A stretch of DNA of 48,134 bases from Thiotrichales bacterium (GTDB lineage: Bacteria > Pseudomonadota > Gammaproteobacteria > Francisellales > CACEW01), in NCBI GenBank assembly GCA_947478175.1, contig CANJUQ010000015.1, forward strand, positions 1 to 48,134, written 5' to 3'. The stretch's first letter is position 1. Every line of letters begins with the position of its first letter. Under the pieces are notes generated by a model that had not been told where the DNA came from, ran no database searches, and worked only from the letters and a program-made list of their open reading frames with translations. Shown one piece after another: positions 25,085 to 34,900 of the stretch. Both the position numbers and the translations under genes were made by a program.

Positions 25085-26506
25085 ATGCAGATGGACTCTC
25101 ATCGCCAAGTCGGCACTCTAGGTCTGGTTTTTATTACGCTTGCAGGCGTGGTCAGTCCGATGGGAATGGTCATCATGGCGAAATACGGCCTAGCTGCTCT
25201 TTTTTATTATGCTTTGGTTATTGTTTTCTTTTTTATCCCCTCAGCTTGGGTTTGTTCAGAGTTAGCTTCTGGCTGGCCACAAGAAGGCGGGATGTACCAT
25301 TGGATTAGCGTTGCTTTTGGGCGCATGACGGGGAATATTGCCCTCTGGGCCCAATGGTTATCTGCTTTAGTTAGCTTCCCTGTTATTTTGACTTTTACGG
25401 CCAGTTTTATTGCTTATGGCATCAACCCATCTCTTATGCACCACGGCAGTTTTGTATTTTTAGTCTGCGTTGTTTTGTCTATTGTCGCCATGATCTTTCC
25501 GCTATTGGGAATTCGACCCGCGATTTGGATTTCAGCGATTGCGACCATTGGGTCGACTTTAGTCCCTGTTGTTTTATTAATTATTTTTGCGGCTTACTGG
25601 CTGCTCACAGGACATCACTCTGCGACACATTTTGATTTTTCTAACATGATTCCTAGCTTTAGCGGCTGGGGTATGTTTTCTCTGTTAGGCGCGACCATCT
25701 TCATGTTCGGTGGTATGGAGCTTGCCGCTTATGCGCTTCAATATTGCAAAGACCCTAAACGCCAATATGGTCGGGCTTTATTTATTTCTGGTACTTTGAT
25801 TATTTTATTATGCGTTCTTGGGACGCTAGCCATCTCTGTCTTTTTAACTCAAGACCAAGAAGATTTGGTCTCTGGCATGATGCAATGCTTCGCAATTTTT
25901 CTACATGCTTATCATCTTGAGTGGATGATTTTTGTATTAATTATCTTAGGGGTCATTGGCTGGATGGGTGTCCTTGCCACTTATATGTTTACTTTATCTT
26001 ATGGCTTATTAGCTTCTGCCAAAGACCATATGCTGCCTAAATTATTTCAAAAACATAATCGGTTTAATGCACCCTTTAATTTAATTATTCTCCAAGGTCT
26101 GGTCACTATTATTCTCGCAACGCTGTATGTATTAATTCCTAATGTTAATTCCGCTTATTGGCTTATCGAAGCCGTAGTCGCTGTTGTGGGTGGGTTACGT
26201 TATATATTTTTATTCGCTGCGGCGATTCGACTTCGTTATAGCCACCCTGATGTCAAACGGTCGATTTATATTCCTGGTGGGAAAGTCTGGGGAATGGCTT
26301 TAGTGTCAGGCGTTGCCCTGATTATGACGGCTTTCTCCATCATCATGACTTTTGTTCCACCGAGCGAATTCGATGTTGGAAATACTTATGTTTATGTTTC
26401 TTCTTTAATTATTGGAACCCTGATTTGCGTCTGGCTTCCTGTTCTGGTCGGTTATTACAGTGAGTGGTCCTATCGTCGGGAAATGCGAACACGGATTCCG
26501 TTTTAA
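25085..26506 (+). CDS. APC-family amino acid permease
   Basis: A 473-residue protein with about twelve hydrophobic segments. The N-terminal TM1 region LGLVFITLAGVVSPMGM and the SELASGWPQEGGMYHWISVAFG stretch are typical of the amino acid-polyamine-organocation superfamily, close in style to GadC/YjeM-like antiporters. It probably moves amino acids or amino acid/amine pairs across the inner membrane; the substrate is not predictable by eye. AGGGGA lies before the chosen ATG. Confidence 0.88.
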   Translation: MQMDSHRQVGTLGLVFITLAGVVSPMGMVIMAKYGLAALFYYALVIVFFFIPSAWVCSELASGWPQEGGMYHWISVAFGRMTGNIALWAQWLSALVSFPVILTFTASFIAYGINPSLMHHGSFVFLVCVVLSIVAMIFPLLGIRPAIWISAIATIGSTLVPVVLLIIFAAYWLLTGHHSATHFDFSNMIPSFSGWGMFSLLGATIFMFGGMELAAYALQYCKDPKRQYGRALFISGTLIILLCVLGTLAISVFLTQDQEDLVSGMMQCFAIFLHAYHLEWMIFVLIILGVIGWMGVLATYMFTLSYGLLASAKDHMLPKLFQKHNRFNAPFNLIILQGLVTIILATLYVLIPNVNSAYWLIEAVVAVVGGLRYIFLFAAAIRLRYSHPDVKRSIYIPGGKVWGMALVSGVALIMTAFSIIMTFVPPSEFDVGNTYVYVSSLIIGTLICVWLPVLVGYYSEWSYRREMRTRIPF

Positions 26507-26796
26507 ATCTGTATTTCAAATCTGTATTTCTCTGTATTTCTATTGTCTCTACCAGGCTTTTCTATTATTCTTCGGCGACTTTTCTGGGGCCTTAAGGGCT
26601 AGGCGTTAAAACTTAGACTTAGATCTTTTAAGCACACTGAAAAGACAAATAATCATTCCTAATTTAACCCGCGTCCTCTTGATCCTGATGGTGACCGTGT
26701 GTATCCAACACTGTGTTGCGAAATCTCACCCCGTGTCGAGGCCACGACTCTACCAGATGATGACGAGAGCACGCGCCCAACTTCAAGGGCTTATTC
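26507..26796 (+). promoter_or_regulatory. Gene-free leader region of rne
   Basis: This 290-bp gap holds three close copies of CTGTATTTC right after the permease stop, then sequence without a convincing open frame. In enterobacteria the long rne 5' leader folds and lets RNase E control its own message; a similar role is possible, but no matching hairpin was established. CAAGGG is the ribosome site just before the rne ATG. Confidence 0.35.
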
Positions 26797-29403
26797 ATGA
26801 CAGAGATATTAATCAACGCAACGCAACCTGAAGAGATTCGTGTTGCTATTACTGAAAACGGCGCTGTATTTGACTTCGATATGGAGTCTATTCATCGAGA
26901 AGATAAAAAAGCGAGCGTCTACAAAGGCATCGTTTCCAGAGTTGAACCTAGTCTTAATGCCATCTTTGTAGATTATGGCGCTGATCGACATGGCTTCTTA
27001 CCCCTCAAAGAACTCGCACCAGAATATTTTCAAAAAGGTTCTCATTCAGGCGACCGTTTTGACCTCAAAACCGCCATCAAAGAAGGCCAAGAACTAATAG
27101 TCCAAATCAGCAAAGAAGAACGTGGTACCAAAGGCGCTGCACTCTCTACTTTTATTACTTTGGCAGGTTGCTATTTAGTCTTAATGCCTAACAACGAAAG
27201 CGCTGGCGGAATCTCTCGCCGGATTGAAGGCGAAGATCGTCAGTTACTCAAAGAAACCATGGATAAACTTGAAGTCCCCGAAGGCATGGGTGTCATCATT
27301 CGAACCAATGGCCTAGGTCGTTCTCAAGAAGAACTTCAGTGGGACTTAAACGCTTTAATTAAAGTCTCCAACGCCATTCAAGAAGCTGCACAAAGCAAAA
27401 AAGCGCCTTTTTTAATTTACCGAGAAAGCGATGTTATTTCCCGAACCATTCGGGATTATCTTCGTGCGGATATTTCCCATATCACCGTGGATACTCAGGA
27501 AGCTTTCGAAAGAGTGTTAACTCACGTCAATCGTTTCAGACCTGAGTTTTCTAACAAAGTTTCTCTCTATCGCGGCGACAAACCTCTTTTTATTAATAAC
27601 AATATTGAGCACCAGATAGAAACCGCTTATTCCCGAGAAGTTAAATTACCTTCGGGCGGCTCTCTCGTTATTGATCATACGGAAGCCCTAGTTTCTATCG
27701 ATATTAACTCTTCCCGAGCTACCAAAGGCGAAGACATCGAAGAAACTGCTTTGCAAACCAACTTAGAAGCTGCGATGGAAATTGCTCGCCAAGCGCGTCT
27801 GAGAGATCTAGGCGGTCTTATTGTCATCGACTTTATTGATATGTTATCTAGTCGCCATCAAAGAGATGTCGAAACCCAACTTCAAGAATCCCTCAAGAAA
27901 GATCGTGCCAGAGTTCAGCTGGGCCGCATCTCTCGTTTTGGTCTACTCGAAATGTCTCGTCAAAGACTCAGACCTTCCTTAGATGAATCTACTCATATCA
28001 CTTGCCCTCGTTGCGATGGCCAAGGGACTATTCGAGGCGTCGAATCTTTAGCTTTATCTATTCTTAGACTTTTAGAAGAAGAAGCAGCAACTCATCATTT
28101 CAGAGAGTTCCAAGTCGAACTACCTATCTCAGTTGCGACATTCTTACTCAATGAAAAACGCCATGCGATTCATACGATTGAGAATAAGCGCCATGTCAGA
28201 ATTATTTTGATTCCTAGCCAAAATATGCAAACGCCTCATTATGAAATCAAACGTTTCAAACAAGGCAGTGAACCTCTTTCTGAAAAAAGCTATGAAGTCA
28301 TGTCGCATATCTCTCAAGAGAAACATGCTTTCTTGCAAACCAACGAACGCGAAGAAGCTGCCATTATTTCTATTGCTGTCGACGAGCCTCCTAAAAAACC
28401 CAGCCTAGTGGCCAGATTATTTAAAGAGCTATTTTCTAGCCCTAAAACTAAATCAACCCCTTTAGCTGCTAATCAATCTCATGCTCATAAAAAATCCGAG
28501 AAATCCGAAAAATCAGAGAAATTAGCTGGGTCAGAAAAAACAGAAAAAATAGCTTCTAATAGAAACAGCAATACTCGAAAACCGAGGGTTAGTTCTAATA
28601 ATACAGAAACTAAACAAACAGACTCCAGACAAACAGATTCTAGGCAAACCCAACGCCCACCTCGATCCAGACAAGCGCCTGTTAGTCAGCAAGACTCGCT
28701 TGAAAATCCAGGCGTTGAAAAAATAGAGCGACCCGTTAGAGCTGAAAGATCAGAAAGATTAGAAAGACCTTCTGAAAGAACAGAGCGCGCGCCAAGAGCA
28801 CCACGTCAACCAAGACCAGATTCCAGACAGGATTCTCGGCAAGAACCTCATCAACAAGACCTTTCTCAAGAAAATCTCAGCCCTGAGGTTCATGCTGAAA
28901 ACCAATCTCGTGAATCTAACGCTCGTCAACCACGAGAAAACTCAAGAGACGGATCAAGAGATAACAGAAGAAACAATAACCCTAGAGATAATAGAGACAG
29001 CCGAGATAGAAACTCTAGAGGACCTCGTGATTCCAGTACAAATTATTCTGCAGAAAGATCAGCTGAAAAATCTCAAGTGGTTATCCAATCTTTTGAACGT
29101 TATGAGACAAAAACGACTGCGCCTACGCATCAAATCAGTGACTCTGTGCAATCTATTTTAAATAGTAACACTCAGCTCAGTGATAAAAATTCTCAGCAGG
29201 CCAATACGACTCATCGCCCAGAAAATTATCAAAGACCGGTCAAGCTTTCTGTCGAAGTCCAAGAAACTAAAACAGAGTTTTCATTGGAAGAAGCTAAAGC
29301 CAGATTGGCCACAAAATCTAGTGCTCCTGGTGAACAAGTAGCCAGCCGCAAAGCTGCAACACCAGCACCTTCTAAGCTAAATATTGAATCTGAAGAAATT
29401 TGA
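26797..29403 (+). CDS. rne: Ribonuclease E
   Basis: An 868-residue endoribonuclease that starts most mRNA decay and processes stable RNAs. The S1 domain is at about 37-120. The DNase I-like catalytic region includes SIDINSSRATKGEDIEETAL and LGGLIVIDFIDM, which contain the two metal-binding Asp. The Zn-link CPRC has cysteines at about 403 and 406, the positions known from E. coli. From about 530 the tail is disordered, rich in Arg, Ser, Gln and Glu with short repeats (SRQTDSRQT, EKSEKSEK), as expected for the degradosome scaffold, though shorter than the E. coli tail. A membrane-anchoring helix was not looked for in detail. Confidence 0.96.
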   Translation: MTEILINATQPEEIRVAITENGAVFDFDMESIHREDKKASVYKGIVSRVEPSLNAIFVDYGADRHGFLPLKELAPEYFQKGSHSGDRFDLKTAIKEGQELIVQISKEERGTKGAALSTFITLAGCYLVLMPNNESAGGISRRIEGEDRQLLKETMDKLEVPEGMGVIIRTNGLGRSQEELQWDLNALIKVSNAIQEAAQSKKAPFLIYRESDVISRTIRDYLRADISHITVDTQEAFERVLTHVNRFRPEFSNKVSLYRGDKPLFINNNIEHQIETAYSREVKLPSGGSLVIDHTEALVSIDINSSRATKGEDIEETALQTNLEAAMEIARQARLRDLGGLIVIDFIDMLSSRHQRDVETQLQESLKKDRARVQLGRISRFGLLEMSRQRLRPSLDESTHITCPRCDGQGTIRGVESLALSILRLLEEEAATHHFREFQVELPISVATFLLNEKRHAIHTIENKRHVRIILIPSQNMQTPHYEIKRFKQGSEPLSEKSYEVMSHISQEKHAFLQTNEREEAAIISIAVDEPPKKPSLVARLFKELFSSPKTKSTPLAANQSHAHKKSEKSEKSEKLAGSEKTEKIASNRNSNTRKPRVSSNNTETKQTDSRQTDSRQTQRPPRSRQAPVSQQDSLENPGVEKIERPVRAERSERLERPSERTERAPRAPRQPRPDSRQDSRQEPHQQDLSQENLSPEVHAENQSRESNARQPRENSRDGSRDNRRNNNPRDNRDSRDRNSRGPRDSSTNYSAERSAEKSQVVIQSFERYETKTTAPTHQISDSVQSILNSNTQLSDKNSQQANTTHRPENYQRPVKLSVEVQETKTEFSLEEAKARLATKSSAPGEQVASRKAATPAPSKLNIESEEI

Positions 29404-29430
29404 TTTTTGTCAGTATTTGATGGGTTTTTG

Positions 29431-29550
29431 TAGGGGCGGACCTCGTGTTCAATGGCACTTACTTAAGGTCGTCGGCAAGGCTGGTCTTGCTTGAATTCCC
29501 CTCTCCAATATTGGAGAGGGCAAGCCACTGAAAGTGGCGCGGGAGAGGGC
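29431..29550 (-). repeat. Dispersed repeat R3, inverted arm
   Basis: This is the reverse complement of 29811-29920 over roughly 110 bp with few differences, starting GTAGGGGCGGACCTCGTG and ending GTGGCGCGGGAGAGGG. It includes the palindrome CTCTCCAATATTGGAGAG. With its partner it brackets a decayed DUF559 gene and could fold into a long stem. It begins 28 bp after rne. Confidence 0.8.
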
Positions 29551-29567
29551 TTTAAAAGGACATCCCA

Positions 29568-29755
29568 CTATTGTAAGTTCAGATAGATAGCTTCAAGAAC
29601 TGCTGCTTTTTGTTTAAATACTTCATGATTCCAAAATCTAATGACGCGAAATCCCAAAGACTCTAAATGTTTCGTTCGATTTGAATTTCTTTTGACATGT
29701 GATTCTTCTAAATGTTGACTGCCATCGAGTTCAACATGACTAAACCCTTTAAAAA
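29568..29755 (-). pseudogene. Truncated DUF559 endonuclease-like gene remnant
   Basis: The complement strand translates to VELDGSQHLEES, later LESLGFRVIRFWNHEVFKQK and AVLEAIYLNLQ plus stop. This aligns without a frame break to the C-terminal half of the intact DUF559 protein at 47739-48074 (IELDGSQHLEEKR, FRVLRFWNHEIFKQK, VLEAVFLNLQ). The N-terminal half (ESTLWYFLR and following) is gone and there is no start codon. It sits inside the R3 inverted repeat. I call it a decayed relic. Confidence 0.85.
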
Positions 29756-29789
29756 AGAAAATATTTTTAATTAAATTTTATCTCAAGTA

Positions 29790-29920
29790 AATGTGTTATT
29801 TATTTTAGAATCCCTCTCCCGCGCCACTTTCGTGGCTTGCCCTCTCCAATATTGGAGAGGGGAATTCAAGCAAGACCAGCCTTGCCGACCTTAAGTAAGT
29901 GCCATTGGACCTCGTGTTCG
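29790..29920 (+). repeat. Dispersed repeat R3, direct-orientation arm
   Basis: This matches 12129-12260 in the same orientation, including the flanking AATGTGTTATTTATTTT, and is the inverse of 29431-29550. The hairpin GCCACTTTCGTGGC has lost one base compared with the other copies. Confidence 0.8.
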
Positions 29921-29930
29921 CCCTCGTTCG

Positions 29931-29972
29931 GTGGTAGGCGCCTACCGCGGGCGGACCATAGGTCCGCCCCTA
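29931..29972. repeat. R1-related palindromes
   Basis: The palindrome GGTAGGCGCCTACC is followed by GGGCGGACCATAGGTCCGCC. Both are perfect or near-perfect inverted repeats and resemble the units at 42441-42517. The rest of the gap to 30135 is AT-rich and holds no gene that I can see; CGAAGGAG near its end is the ribosome site of the next gene. Confidence 0.65.
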
Positions 29973-30135
29973 CGGGGCAATTCAATCAATACCAACCACA
30001 AATTCATCCAAATTTTCACATAAAAAAATAAACATAAAATTGTGATCTTTACCCCCATTCCTTCCAGCATCACTCCATGCGAAACTCGCGCGCCTAAATT
30101 TTAAGCTGATTTAAAAAAAACGAAGGAGTCGTGTT

Positions 30136-31875
30136 ATGTCAGGCCTGCCTACTACAAAAACTACTGGAATCGTCACTGCAATAAAAGCGCTAAAAGCGTT
30201 AACTATAGAAATGAATACTATTCCTACTGAAAAAATTAATTCAGAAAAGCTAGCAACATTTGCAGCATGCCTTCAAACATGTACAAATCATTTTGTAGAC
30301 AAACAAAAAGCCCTCCTCAGAGAAAGCACGCCTACGCCTGTACCATTTCTCCCTGAATTTTCTGGTGCTGGTGCTGGCGCCGGAACTGGGACTGGAACTG
30401 GCACAGCGGGTGGAGTTGCAGAATCTAAAGAACCTGAAGGTGGTTTTGATATGCCTGTAGCAGCTGTTTCTACTAGTGCATACTCAACAGAAGATGAGAC
30501 CAACACTTCTTCTCTATCTGCAAACTTCCCCTTCATGGCTCTAAGCGGCCGAAAAGATCTCGAAGATGCCTTAGCTTCTCTCGATGCGAAAATTGCCAAA
30601 GCTGATCCACTGCCTGAACTCAATGAAGCCTTGTTTAATTTTATGGCCAAGCCTCCAGAAGACTTGTTAAGAAATTCTATCCCTGTTATTCAAAATTGGC
30701 TGAACTTGCTTCAACTAGATCCCTACATGGTTAATAAATCTCAAGCTCCTGGCAGCTCTTCTTTGACTTATTATTTAACTCACGAATGGCTAGGCGAACA
30801 CTACATCCCCCAGTATGACGAAATTCAAACCATGTCACGAGGCCAATTGCCACCCAGCGAAATCTTAGTCAATCAATTAATCCAAACTCAAAATTGGCAA
30901 ACACTGGCTCAAATTGCTTTAAAACACCCCACTCCACACACTTTATTTACCCGCAAGATTATTTACTCACTTTTAACGGTTAACACAGAAGATCATGAGC
31001 AAGAAAAAATTGCAGCACAAAATGCCTTACTGACTGTTTTGAAAATTCGAGAGTGCCCAGGGCTTGAAACACTTGCCGATGAAGACACCCCTGAAGCGAT
31101 TATTATTTCAGATATTCATTTACTCATTCAATTTCATCGCCTGATCACCCAGAGTGAAAATACAACGCATCCCTTGTTAAATAGCTTCTTCCCAGATCCA
31201 GGTGCTGGGAAAAGCGTAATCAAGGCTGCCATAGCAGGTCTTAATGAACATGTCTTTCATAGAACCTCTAAAGAAATGCGTTTAGGGGTCACTAGGGCCT
31301 CTCAATCAATTGATAAAATTAATGTCATTCTCGAAAATTTAGAAGGTATTAAAAAACCAGAAAACCAAAGGGCTCATGTCTTAAGAGCACTCTTTAATAG
31401 CCTCAATACTGCGGCAGGCGGTACTCTCGCCATGCCAGATTTTTTACTTAAGCCTGAAATCACCCGACCAACTCCTCCGCCAACGACTACTGCTTCTGAC
31501 TCCGATGATGATGCCCAACCAACCCCAACCCCTGAAGAGGAATTCGAAAATTTTTTGAACTTCACAAAATTGATTTTGATGTCTATGCAATATTTACTCG
31601 CCCTTATTCCACCCCCAGCTCCAGAACGCCATTTAGAAGAGGCCGCTGCAGCAGGTGCAGGTGCTGGCTCTGGTGTCGGTACTGGCTTTACTCATGAGCT
31701 TGTAAGTCCAAGCAGTACTCTATTCAGGACAGCACCTGTCTCTGTTTCTTTACCCTTGCCTTTATCCAGTAAAAGACCTACTAACCCCGTTAGTAGCGGC
31801 CCGGCTGCCATAGAACTTGCTCTTGTACCAAGCAAACCAAAAACCTCAATTACTCCTTCCTATCCGTTTCTTTAG
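30136..31875 (+). CDS. Large protein with MSG start, unknown function
   Basis: A 579-residue protein that I do not recognise, with no signal peptide or clear membrane segment. Residues 1-65 are helical; about 74-93 is a Gly-Ala/Gly-Thr run. The core at about 130-430 is mainly alpha-helical with Leu-rich helices. A Pro/Thr/Asp linker (TPPPTTTASDSDDDAQPTP) precedes a further helix, a second Gly-Ala run near 510 and a Ser/Pro-rich tail. DPGAGKS resembles a P-loop but lacks its first Gly. AAGGAG precedes the ATG. It is the first of three large MSG genes in a row and could be a host-directed effector, which is inference only. Confidence 0.65.
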   Translation: MSGLPTTKTTGIVTAIKALKALTIEMNTIPTEKINSEKLATFAACLQTCTNHFVDKQKALLRESTPTPVPFLPEFSGAGAGAGTGTGTGTAGGVAESKEPEGGFDMPVAAVSTSAYSTEDETNTSSLSANFPFMALSGRKDLEDALASLDAKIAKADPLPELNEALFNFMAKPPEDLLRNSIPVIQNWLNLLQLDPYMVNKSQAPGSSSLTYYLTHEWLGEHYIPQYDEIQTMSRGQLPPSEILVNQLIQTQNWQTLAQIALKHPTPHTLFTRKIIYSLLTVNTEDHEQEKIAAQNALLTVLKIRECPGLETLADEDTPEAIIISDIHLLIQFHRLITQSENTTHPLLNSFFPDPGAGKSVIKAAIAGLNEHVFHRTSKEMRLGVTRASQSIDKINVILENLEGIKKPENQRAHVLRALFNSLNTAAGGTLAMPDFLLKPEITRPTPPPTTTASDSDDDAQPTPTPEEEFENFLNFTKLILMSMQYLLALIPPPAPERHLEEAAAAGAGAGSGVGTGFTHELVSPSSTLFRTAPVSVSLPLPLSSKRPTNPVSSGPAAIELALVPSKPKTSITPSYPFL

Positions 31876-31889
31876 GTTCTAACGGAAAG

Positions 31890-31910
31890 GGGCGAACACA
31901 AGATTCGCCC
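31890..31910. repeat. R1 palindromic repeat
   Basis: GGGCGAA, spacer CACAAGA, TTCGCCC, placed 14 bp after the stop of the preceding gene. It could act as a 3' hairpin, but no T-run follows. Confidence 0.7.
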
Positions 31911-31999
31911 ATTCAAAATTTGTAGGCGGTTCCGAATCCGTTAAATTAAGCCAACCCTATTTTTTTAAAATATAAAATTTTCACCAGGAGGCCTTTTTC

Positions 32000-34900
32000 A
32001 TGTCAGGTTCCATTCCAGAAACAACAACCTCTAGCATCGCCCGCGATCCAACCGACGCGATTCAATCCAGATTATTTTCTTCTGCTGAAACCCCAGAACA
32101 AAAAAAAATGGCCCTCCGCAGATTTTTACGAAAAGCTTTTCGCGAAGGCCGTACTAGCGGTCATCTTTCGCTTCATTCGATTGCTTGGGAATGCATCAAA
32201 ACTTGCCGAGCAGATTTATTAACGCTAGTGCTTGAAGTTACTAATCAATTCAACAACATCCCAGGAACCCGTGCAGATGAATCTTTACTCAAAAGCTTAA
32301 TTATTGACCTGGCAACCTATAACCCCAGCTTATCTCCTAGCTCGGGAGATCATGCTCGACATCTATTTTTCTTTCTAACTGTTTTGCAAAACTATTGGCA
32401 AACAAACTATGAGCCTTTAAAACAAAAAACCCTCGATCAAATAGACCTGCTCGGAGATTCGCTGGACACAGAAACTAAAAAACAAATTCTGGCTGCGCTT
32501 GAAAAAAACCAGCTCCCAATGAATGAAATTTTATTGGCGATGCAAGGCCATGAGGTTCAGTCACTAGTTAGCCAAGTCATGAGATCTGGCAGCACTTGTT
32601 TAACCCGTGATGGGAATCCAGTGGGTGCCATTCACCATATGTTTACAACTGCTTTTACAGAAAAACGTTGGGCGGATCTCATACTCTTTTTAAAAGGCTG
32701 CAATTCTCTGGAGTTCATTGCTGCACTCAACACGCTTATTACCAAATTAGATTTTAATCTAGATACTCGCCAAGAAGGGCCTTCTTATTTAGCGTTTCGC
32801 TATTTACTATCAGAAAAAAACTTGGCCCTCACAGCAAGCACCACCACGGCAGAATCTTCGTCTTCAGCTGCGCCTGCTTTACCTCTAGATCGGACGCTCT
32901 TCAATCAAAACATAGAATTGATCCGTCTCATTGTAGAAAAAGACCTCATACTTCTATTAGGAGAACTTATCAATCAATTTGAAACCCGTCTAACAGCGCT
33001 AGGCGCTGGGCATGGTGATTTTAGAAAACTCACCTATGCACTGGCCCCTGAAAACGGCTTAAACGTGACTGCGCTTCAGTACATTCAAGCTTTAGTCTCC
33101 AATCTCTCCAGCATGACTGACAATAAAGAACGCCATAAAGTTTTAAAAGCATACTTCCAAAAAACTTTTGAAATAACAGACCCCCAACTCCTCAGCGCTG
33201 AAAATCTTAAATATCTACTCAGTGCCCTGGCTGATTTTTATCGCTATGGCATGCCATTGGAAAGAGAAGATTTTATTGACACAAGGCCTGGAGCAGAAAA
33301 CTTAGCCCATTTAGATCCTGCAAGTTTTGAAACTTATTTTCAAAATAAGTTTAAAAGCGCCGAAGCTTTTCACCAGCTTCGTGAGTCTATCGATAGCTTG
33401 CTCTATCTTCGCCCGTTCGCTTCTCACGCAGATGCAAGCTATCTCAGAAAATTACAACAAGATTTTAAATCTCAATGGCGCCAAGAACCTAAGCTCTCTC
33501 CAGAATTCATAGAAGCCTGCCGATTACATTATCAAAAAATCGACACTTCCGACCCCTGCTATGATGAGAGGTTTCCCCTTCAAGTCCAGCAGCTAGTGAC
33601 CTGGGGTCGAATGGATTGGAAAAAATATCTACTTCAAGCAGCGGCTCTTTTGGATTACTCCCCAGAGCTAGCCTACGCAAAAGTTTCTTTTGGTCTCAAA
33701 TTGGCTGCCCCTATTTTTGATTCAAGAATAATTAACCAATGGATCCAAGCCAAAGAATTTGAACTATTGACCATTATTTTTAGACAGAAACCAGAACTGG
33801 TCACTAAAAGCTATTTAAATCAAATCTTCAACAGCTTGGTTTTCAATGATAGAAAAGAGTCGTCAGCATTTGTTTTATTTGCAGAAGTGGCTGTCATGAA
33901 CCCTGCTTTATGGGGCTCTTGCAAATTTTTAAACTCTCCTGCTTCTTTTGGATTTTCTCTGATCAAGCAAAAGGTCGCTACGTTTATTAAAATGACCGAA
34001 AAACTTTCTGTGCCAGTTTCTTTTGAAGCGCTTAAAAGCATTTACCTTTCAACAATAGACCCCTTCAGAACTTCTGACGCGCCTTCTAAAACAGCAGGAT
34101 TACTAGAATGGCTTGATGAAATTATCGATGCCCTGAGAGATTCCAACAGCAGCCACAACAGTCTATTGGCGCGACTTTTAGTCGATTATATTAATGAGGG
34201 TGGCTATGACGACCTCGACCCTTTCCTTCCTAAATCAGCTTTGCGACAAATATTTCAGATCGTTCAAATCTGTTGCCAACATCGTCAAGTGAAACCAGAC
34301 CCTGATAGTTCAGTCGCTGCGGCCATCGCATTAGGCCTAGAAGCATTAGTTTTTAGCGACAATCACCAAGATCTTCTCTTGAATATGACCCTACGGTTCA
34401 GAAATTCCATCACTTTTCCATCAGGCCTAGGCATCACTCAATCCACCTTTTATCCTATTACCTCTACGGGTACTGGCGACCCTATCATTCAACCGACCTC
34501 TTTACCCACTCGGAGAATTTCGAAGCTCTTAAAAAATCATTTTCTCAACGCCGCCTCTGCTAAAGAAAAAATAATTGGGCCTTACTCTGAAGTTCGTTTT
34601 AACCGACTGAATGCCTATTTACTTGACCGATCAAGATCAGATTCCTGCTCCCATTTTGTTCTCCCCTATTTGTTATCTTCCCATTTGCTGATGGGGAAAG
34701 GAAAATCTTTTACTGAAATCAATCCGACTGATTTGCTCGATATGATCAACCAAAAAATAAAAGGCTCTGGCTTCCCAGCACTGGCCAACGCAGAACAATC
34801 TTGCAGAACTTTAAATGTCTTATCAGCGCTGGCGAAGACAGAACAGCAACAAAAAGTAGTGACAGATAGTCTCTCAACAGTCTCAACACAATTGTCAGAG

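Noticed and set aside
28892..29161. A Glu/Thr-rich 89-residue frame inside rne
   Set aside because: It is an out-of-frame reading of the low-complexity RNase E tail.
31198..31221. DPGAGKS in the 579-residue protein as an ATP/GTP-binding P-loop
   Set aside because: The first Gly of GxxxxGK[ST] is missing and no Walker B or nucleotide-binding context follows.
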